Assembly: GCA_009700815.1 (NCBI GenBank)
Contig: WLLG01000049.1
Location: 1-10,319, forward strand
From: Actinomycetota bacterium
GTDB lineage: Bacteria; Actinomycetota; Acidimicrobiia; Acidimicrobiales; Microtrichaceae
DNA length: 10,319 nt
Reading direction: 5' to 3'
The notes under the pieces are model-generated. The model was not told the DNA's origin. It searched no databases and worked only from the letters and a program-made list of their open reading frames with translations. The position numbers and the translations under genes were made by a program. The number at the start of each line of letters is the position of its first letter. The first letter of the stretch is position 1. Shown piece by piece: positions 6,626-10,319 of this stretch.

Positions 6626-7108
6626 ATGACCACATACCCTGCCGAAGAGGTTTCCGCCGCACTCGCTACCTACGTTGCTCTGCGCGACCAAATCGCTGCC
6701 GGTCAGGCAACTTGGACTGACCTTGCGGAGTTGTTCACAGAGGATGCCGTCTATATCGACCCCGCTTGGGGCCGCCTTCAAGGCAAACAGAACCTGCTTG
6801 AGTTCTTCGACGAGAGCATGCGTGGCCTAGAGGGCTGGGAGTTCCCCATTGAGTTCACTGCAATCTCGGGCAACACCGTGGTTATCAAATGGACGCAGCA
6901 GCTTCCCACCCGACGAGCAGACGGCAGCCGCTATGAACAATCGGGAATCTCAACGCTTGTCTACGCTGGTGACGGCAAGTTCTGCTACGAGGAGGACATG
7001 TTGAACATGGCGCACGTGATCGAGGACCTCACCGCAAGCGGTTGGCGTCCAGGCGAGGGCTTTCTATCACCGCCAAAGAACCCCGACCGCAATTTCGCTC
7101 GGCCGTAG
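6626..7108 (+). CDS. NTF2/SnoaL-like small protein paired with the enoyl-CoA isomerase
   Basis: This 160-residue protein has the features of the NTF2-like (SnoaL / ketosteroid-isomerase-like) cone fold. There is an N-terminal helix (residues 6-25), then W30-x-D-L-A-E-L-F-T-E-D-A-V-Y-I-D-P-A-W-G-R-L-Q-G-K as the family's entry motif. Alternating strands follow, including VVIKWTQQLP (85-94) and SGISTLVYAGDGKFCYEEDML (106-126). The tail (139-160) is Pro/Gly-rich and probably extended. D45, Y43, W48 and H130 could line the pocket, but no catalytic assignment can be made; the fold also serves as binding-only or dehydratase/epoxide-hydrolase enzymes. The ATG at 6626 starts 4 bases after the upstream stop with no strong Shine-Dalgarno, so translational coupling is likely. 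A longer in-frame start at 6554 would overlap the isomerase by 68 bases and is disfavoured. The stop abuts the convergent ppk2 stop exactly. Confidence 0.82.
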   Translation: MTTYPAEEVSAALATYVALRDQIAAGQATWTDLAELFTEDAVYIDPAWGRLQGKQNLLEFFDESMRGLEGWEFPIEFTAISGNTVVIKWTQQLPTRRADGSRYEQSGISTLVYAGDGKFCYEEDMLNMAHVIEDLTASGWRPGEGFLSPPKNPDRNFARP

Positions 7109-7978
7109 TCAGCTCACGATAAACCGCTTGGGTACCCAGTTCTGGTCCTCAATCGGCGGGCGCTGATACGCACGTTTTTGTCGATCGGACAAGACGAATT
7201 CCTGCGTGGGCAGATCCTCATACGGGATCTGCGCCAAGAGATGGGAAATCAGGTTGAGGCGTGCTGTCTTTTTGTCTTCGGCATCCACTACAAACCAAGG
7301 TGCCTCTGCAATGTCGGTATGCAGCAGCATCTCGTCTTTGGCCTCGGCGTAGTCCACCCAGTGAGCACGAGCCTCTAGGTCCATCGGGCTGAGCTTCCAT
7401 TGCTTCACTGGGTCGGTCATACGAGCACGGAACCTGCGCTCTTGTTCCTCATCACTAATAGACAGCCAATACTTGATGACCTGTATTCCGGAACGCACGA
7501 GTGCCCGTTCGATCTGCGGACAAGTAAAAAGGAACTCTTCATACTCAGCTTCGGTACAAAACCCCATGACCTTCTCAACGCCAGCACGGTTGTACCAACT
7601 CCGGTCAAAAAGCAGGATCTCGCCCGCAGAAGGCAATTGATTGACATACCGTTGGAAGTACCACTGGGAGCGCTCGCGATCAGAGGGAACTCCAAGTGCC
7701 ACAACCCGGCAGTATCGGGGGTTGAGGGCCTCTGCGATTCGCCGGATAGATCCGCCCTTGCCGGCAGTGTCTCTACCCTCGAAAATCACCACAACGCGCT
7801 GCCCGCTAGCTTGCACCCATTCCTGCAATTTGACGAGCTCAACCTGCAGTTTCTCGAGTTCCTTCTCATACTGCTTCTTGTTGATCACCTGCGGTGTGAG
7901 CCCGGCTGAGTCGGGCACGAGATTCGCAGATTTGGTGGGCTTTTTATGTTTCTTCGAGCTCTTGTGGTGCTTGGACAT
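7109..7978 (-). CDS. ppk2: Polyphosphate kinase 2, class I
   Basis: This 289-residue cytosolic enzyme transfers phosphate between polyphosphate and nucleoside diphosphates (ADP/GDP to ATP/GTP). It shows Walker A E67-G-R-D-T-A-G-K-G-G (K74), LGVPSDRERSQWYFQRYV (95-112) and Walker B L122-L-F-D125-R-S-W-Y-N-R-A-G-V-E. After these come the lid region (MGFCTEAEYEEF), IKYWLSISDEEQERRF, DPVKQWKLSPMDLEAR and EAPWFVVDAEDKKTARLN. Length and these blocks match the single-domain class I group represented by Pseudomonas PA0141. The first 16 residues are strikingly basic (K/H/S), and a Lys/Glu helix (34-53) precedes the kinase core; the basic tail could help hold polyphosphate. The start is the ATG at 7978-7976, with AGGAAGG about 10 bases upstream. 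The gene stands alone and is divergent from the F420-type oxidoreductase. Phosphate- or energy-stress control would be usual, but no PHO-like box is recognised here. Confidence 0.96.
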   Translation of the reverse strand: MSKHHKSSKKHKKPTKSANLVPDSAGLTPQVINKKQYEKELEKLQVELVKLQEWVQASGQRVVVIFEGRDTAGKGGSIRRIAEALNPRYCRVVALGVPSDRERSQWYFQRYVNQLPSAGEILLFDRSWYNRAGVEKVMGFCTEAEYEEFLFTCPQIERALVRSGIQVIKYWLSISDEEQERRFRARMTDPVKQWKLSPMDLEARAHWVDYAEAKDEMLLHTDIAEAPWFVVDAEDKKTARLNLISHLLAQIPYEDLPTQEFVLSDRQKRAYQRPPIEDQNWVPKRFIVS

Positions 7979-8073
7979 TGCGGACGGCCCTTCCTATTAC
8001 TTCAGCCTGTGCCTGAGATCAACCCACCGTAGCGAGCTTTCTTCACAGAGGTCGAACAACTTAGAGTCCTGAT
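7979..8073. other. Divergent intergenic region between ppk2 and the F420-type oxidoreductase
   Basis: This 95-base gap, the longest in the window, must hold the promoters of both genes. On the plus strand TAGAGT (8062-8067) has its last base 7 bases before the GTG at 8074. It could be a -10 box for a leaderless transcript, since no Shine-Dalgarno precedes that GTG. On the minus side only the ppk2 AGGAAGG is clear. No palindrome or hairpin of note was seen. Confidence 0.4.
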
Positions 8074-9030
8074 GTGTCCTCTGTGCCGAGCGCCCCTCGA
8101 CCGATCACCTTCGGAGTGCAATGCTCCTCACCGGGTTCGGCCACTTCCAAATCTTGGGCCGAGCTTGCTCGCAAGGTAGAAGACTTGGGCTTTGTTCGCT
8201 TGACCGTGTCCGATCACCTTGATGAGCAACTTGCACCTGTTCCCGCCCTGATGGCAGCAGCTACTGCCACAAGTCGGCTCCGAATCGGCTCACTTGTTTT
8301 CTGTAACGACTACCGACATCCCGCAATGCTGGCCAAAGAGGCCGCAACTTTGGACCTGCTATCGGATGGTCGCCTGGACTTTGGCATCGGTGCGGGTTGG
8401 ATGTCAGCCGATTACGAGCGTGCGGGAATTCCAATGGACTCTGCTGGCGAACGAATCGACCGCTTAGAAGAGGCTGTTCAAGTGATTCTTGGGCTGTTCA
8501 GCGAAGGTCCGTGCAATTTCCTTGGCGAGCACTATCGCATTGATGGCCTCAGTGGTCTCCCCAAACCACGGCAAGCGCCTCACCCTCCGTTATTCATCGG
8601 TGGCGGTGGGAAGAGAGTGCTGCAACTTGCGGCACGCTACGCAAACATCATTGGGCTCAACCCCAAATTGACTGCAGGCGTGATTGATTCTTCTGTGGGG
8701 GCTGACGCCACCGAGGCCGCAACGGATCGCAAACTCGCATGGATTGCCCAGGCCGCTGGGCCGAGATTCGCTGAACTTGAGATTCAAGTTCGCACCCAGA
8801 TTGTCATCGTCACCAACGAACGGCATGCAGTTGCCGAGTCACTTGCGTCTGGCTTTGGGCTGACTGCAGAGGAGGCACTGAAGACTCCGCATGCGCTCGC
8901 CGGCACCTGCGAGCAGATTGTTGAGGACTTGCTCTACCGTCGGGAGCGCTTTGGGATTACTTCTGTGGGGGTTGATATGGATGCCATCGAGAGTCTCGGG
9001 CCAGTCATTTCGGCCCTTGATGGCCGCTGA
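8074..9030 (+). CDS. Luciferase-like (LLM class) probable F420-dependent oxidoreductase
   Basis: This 318-residue bacterial luciferase-like TIM barrel resembles actinobacterial F420-dependent oxidoreductases of the TIGR03621 (MSMEG_2516-like) type. Family marks in order are ITFGVQ (11-16), the E30-L-A-R-K-V-E-D-L-G-F helix, T44-V-S-D-H48, TSRLRIGSLVFCNDYRHP (66-83), the hallmark A87-K-E-A-A-T-L-D-L-L-S-D-G-R-L-D-F-G-I-G-A-G-W109, a Y-R-I-D-G loop, and PLFIGGGGKRVLQLAARYA. The substrate is unknown, and use of F420 rather than FMN is inferred from the subfamily and the actinobacterial setting. The GTG at 8074 is chosen because the homologous barrel start (ITFGV) lies 10 residues in. GTG at 8083 would also work. 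An ATG at 8072 is in another frame. Gene length is normal. A small methyltransferase follows 27 bases downstream on the same strand. Confidence 0.88.
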   Translation: MSSVPSAPRPITFGVQCSSPGSATSKSWAELARKVEDLGFVRLTVSDHLDEQLAPVPALMAAATATSRLRIGSLVFCNDYRHPAMLAKEAATLDLLSDGRLDFGIGAGWMSADYERAGIPMDSAGERIDRLEEAVQVILGLFSEGPCNFLGEHYRIDGLSGLPKPRQAPHPPLFIGGGGKRVLQLAARYANIIGLNPKLTAGVIDSSVGADATEAATDRKLAWIAQAAGPRFAELEIQVRTQIVIVTNERHAVAESLASGFGLTAEEALKTPHALAGTCEQIVEDLLYRRERFGITSVGVDMDAIESLGPVISALDGR

Positions 9031-9038
9031 GAGGCAAG

Positions 9039-9067
9039 TCATGAGTACTACCGAATCATGAGTACTA
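9039..9067 (+). repeat. 12-base direct repeat spanning the methyltransferase start
   Basis: TCATGAGTACTA occurs at 9039-9050 and 9056-9067, a 17-base period. Each copy contains an ATG. The period is not a multiple of three, so the two ATGs are in different frames. The second ATG (9058) opens the methyltransferase. The first opens a six-codon ORF that ends across the second start. Confidence 0.85.
9041..9061 (+). other. Six-codon micro-ORF (MSTTES) overlapping the methyltransferase start
   Basis: ATG-AGT-ACT-ACC-GAA-TCA-TGA reads from the first repeat copy. GAGAGG (9029-9034) lies six bases before it, the best-placed ribosome-binding site here, while the methyltransferase ATG at 9058 is 23 bases from that site. 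The micro-ORF stop overlaps the real start as ATGA, the classic arrangement for termination-reinitiation. It could be a functional coupling leader or the by-product of a recent 17-base duplication. A sequencing or assembly error is a further possibility. Confidence 0.4.
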
Positions 9068-9609
9068 GCTGGGACGGCCAGGAGTATCAGCAACGATTTG
9101 ATGCTCTCGCAGCGAGTGGTAAGTCCATGCATGGCGAGGCAGATTTTGTCATGCGCTACGACCCAGGGACCCTTCTTGATGCAGGGTGTGGCACTGGCAG
9201 AGTCGGTATTGAACTAGCCGCCCGTGGGGTAACTGTCGTGGGTGTTGACCCGGACTCATCCATGCTGGCCACGGCAAAGGCGCTTGCACCAGATATTGAA
9301 TGGCACTTGGAGTCAATGGCGGATTGCGATTTGCAGTCAACATTTGATTGCGTGCTCATGGCAGGAAATGTTCCCCTTTTTACTCCCCCAGGAACCACTG
9401 CTGCATTGTTTGCCGGATGCGCCCGCCACCTAGGTGAGGGGGGACTGCTGATCACAGGTTTTCAACTCGGCCGCAACTACAGCGCTGAGCAACAAGACGC
9501 CGACTGCACCGCCGCTGGGCTAGATCTCGTAGAGCAGTTCTCTACCTGGCAAGCAGATCCCTTTGAGGCTGGCAGCAAGTACCGAGTCACGGTGCATGTT
9601 CGGGTCTGA
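9058..9609 (+). CDS. Small class I SAM-dependent methyltransferase
   Basis: This 183-residue cytosolic Rossmann methyltransferase transfers the methyl group of S-adenosylmethionine to an unknown acceptor. Motif I is L39-L-D-A-G-C-G-T-G-R-V-G-I-E-L-A. The acidic end of strand 2 is V60-V-G-V-D64-P-D-S-S-M-L, binding the ribose. Motif II/III-like sequence WHLESMADCDL and strand 4 FDCVLMAGNVPLF are followed by HLGEGGLLITGF and a C-terminal strand pair. At 183 residues it is shorter than the common 200-260-residue versions, with just 38 residues before motif I. The start at 9058 lacks its own ribosome-binding site and follows an overlapping micro-ORF. The gene lies 27 bases downstream of the F420-type oxidoreductase and may be co-transcribed with it. 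Its last 23 bases overlap the end of the convergent MFS gene. Confidence 0.87.
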   Translation: MSTSWDGQEYQQRFDALAASGKSMHGEADFVMRYDPGTLLDAGCGTGRVGIELAARGVTVVGVDPDSSMLATAKALAPDIEWHLESMADCDLQSTFDCVLMAGNVPLFTPPGTTAALFAGCARHLGEGGLLITGFQLGRNYSAEQQDADCTAAGLDLVEQFSTWQADPFEAGSKYRVTVHVRV

Positions 9610-10319
9610 CAACCCGCTGCGCAGTGTTCGGCGGTTCATCCGGGCTATGAATACGCGTGCAGAGAATGAGTACCGGCAGTGCACACAGGGCCACTCCTAT
9701 GAGCACAAAGATGATGACCTGTGGCCCGAAACGAACGACGAGAAGCCCCATCAAGGCCGATACACAAGTCGCTGCCAAATTCGCCGTGAGGAGTTGCCAT
9801 CCAGAGACTTTGCCGGCAGCGGCGTGGCCCACTCGATCGGCAGTGGTTGACAACAGCGTTGGAAAAATCCCAGCCAACGCAAGGCCCAAAAAGACAAAAC
9901 CAAACATGGCCAAGCGGGTTGGTGCCAGTGCAATGAGGACCAGAGTCACCAGAACGCTCAGGCCACCAACTGTCAGAATTCGGCTAGGTGGCCACGGAAC
10001 TCTTCCCAAAAACAATCTGCCAAAAGTAATCCCCGCCCAAAATCCGCTTACACCCAAACTCGCTGCAACTGCTGAGGCCCCACGAGCACCTTCAAGGTAG
10101 GTAGCTGACCAGTTAGCACTCGTTGCCTCGAGTGCGCAGAAACCTGCGACAGCCAACAATGACAGCACCAAAGGAACAGTCCGAGTCGCTTCGGCAGGAG
10201 CCTTGCGTTTGTAGCGCGGTTCCATCAGCCCGACTGGCCACTCAACCTGCGGTCTCACTGCGAGCAAAGCCGCTAACAGGGCAAGAAGAGCAGCCAGAAC
10301 AAACCCGGCAGTCCAAGAA
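9587..10319 (-). CDS. MFS transporter, C-terminal half (runs off the right edge)
   Basis: 243 codons are visible and remain open to the right end, so the N-terminal half and start lie outside the window. The visible part begins in a hydrophobic Ala/Leu helix (the sixth, by inference) and a charged central loop containing EPRYKRKAPAEATR, typical of the link between MFS halves. About six more segments follow: LVLSLLAVAGFCALEATSANW, GVSGFWAGITFGRLFLGRV (with the MFS-like G-x-x-x-GR-x-x-x-GR turn), ILTVGGLSVLVTLVLIAL, MFGFVFLGLALAGIFPTLLS, LLTANLAATCVSALMGLLVV and VIIFVLIGVALCALPVLIL. The pattern resembles FucP/YbjJ-type sugar or uncharacterised MFS permeases. The substrate is unknown. The TGA stop (9589-9587) lies inside the end of the convergent methyltransferase gene, a 23-base antisense overlap. 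Confidence 0.87.
   Translation of the reverse strand, partial: SWTAGFVLAALLALLAALLAVRPQVEWPVGLMEPRYKRKAPAEATRTVPLVLSLLAVAGFCALEATSANWSATYLEGARGASAVAASLGVSGFWAGITFGRLFLGRVPWPPSRILTVGGLSVLVTLVLIALAPTRLAMFGFVFLGLALAGIFPTLLSTTADRVGHAAAGKVSGWQLLTANLAATCVSALMGLLVVRFGPQVIIFVLIGVALCALPVLILCTRIHSPDEPPNTAQRVVRPEHAP

Noticed and set aside
7400..7909. 169-residue open frame on the plus strand
   Set aside because: It lies entirely antisense to the very well conserved ppk2 gene, has no recognisable domain, and is a shadow of the ppk2 codons.
9657..10100. 147-residue plus-strand open frame rich in Thr, Arg and Pro
   Set aside because: It is antisense to the MFS transporter membrane segments; its composition is what reading Ala/Leu/Val codons backwards gives.
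1..10319. A defence island, CRISPR array, mobile element or biosynthetic cluster
   Set aside because: No nuclease, transposase, integrase, repeat array, toxin pair or synthase genes are present, and all genes belong to common metabolic, transport or envelope families.

Overview
The window looks like ordinary chromosome from an uncultured Actinomycetota bacterium, possibly an aquatic lineage. Supporting signs are a GAP-family (Sap/SfLAP) membrane protein, a luciferase-like F420-type oxidoreductase, mycobacterial-style lipoprotein esterases, GTG starts, several genes without a Shine-Dalgarno site, and very short intergenic gaps. GC content looks to be in the mid-50s percent by eye. That is lower than in most soil actinomycetes, so the placement is an inference. 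I see no rRNA, tRNA, CRISPR array, insertion sequence or phage gene. There is no gene-free stretch over 300 bases; the longest gap is 95 bases (7979-8073).

Layout. On the minus strand, 1-635 is the start of a His-containing membrane protein cut by the left edge. It sits 57 bases downstream of a GAP-family membrane protein (693-1334), with a small hairpin in the gap. Divergent from these is a plus-strand run of two secreted lipoprotein esterases from different alpha/beta-hydrolase families (1395-2279, 2331-3374) and an aldo/keto reductase (3414-4424). A minus-strand FAD/NAD(P)-binding protein (4447-5862) converges on the reductase. It diverges from a plus-strand pair: an enoyl-CoA isomerase/hydratase resembling plant peroxisomal ECI (5941-6621) and, 4 bases later, an NTF2/SnoaL-like protein (6626-7108). 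Class I polyphosphate kinase 2 (7109-7978, minus) abuts that pair tail to tail with no gap. It diverges from an F420-type luciferase-like oxidoreductase (8074-9030), which is followed by a small SAM methyltransferase (9058-9609). The C-terminal half of an MFS transporter (9587-10319, minus) overlaps the methyltransferase end by 23 bases and leaves the window on the right.

How they work together. Most genes look like independent housekeeping or accessory metabolism. The plausible functional groups are the envelope set (GAP protein, esterases, membrane protein) and the acyl-CoA isomerase plus NTF2-like pair. I found no convincing new defence, mobile or biosynthetic system. The most unusual local feature is the methyltransferase start: a 12-base repeat creates a six-codon micro-ORF that uses the good ribosome-binding site and overlaps the real start as ATGA.
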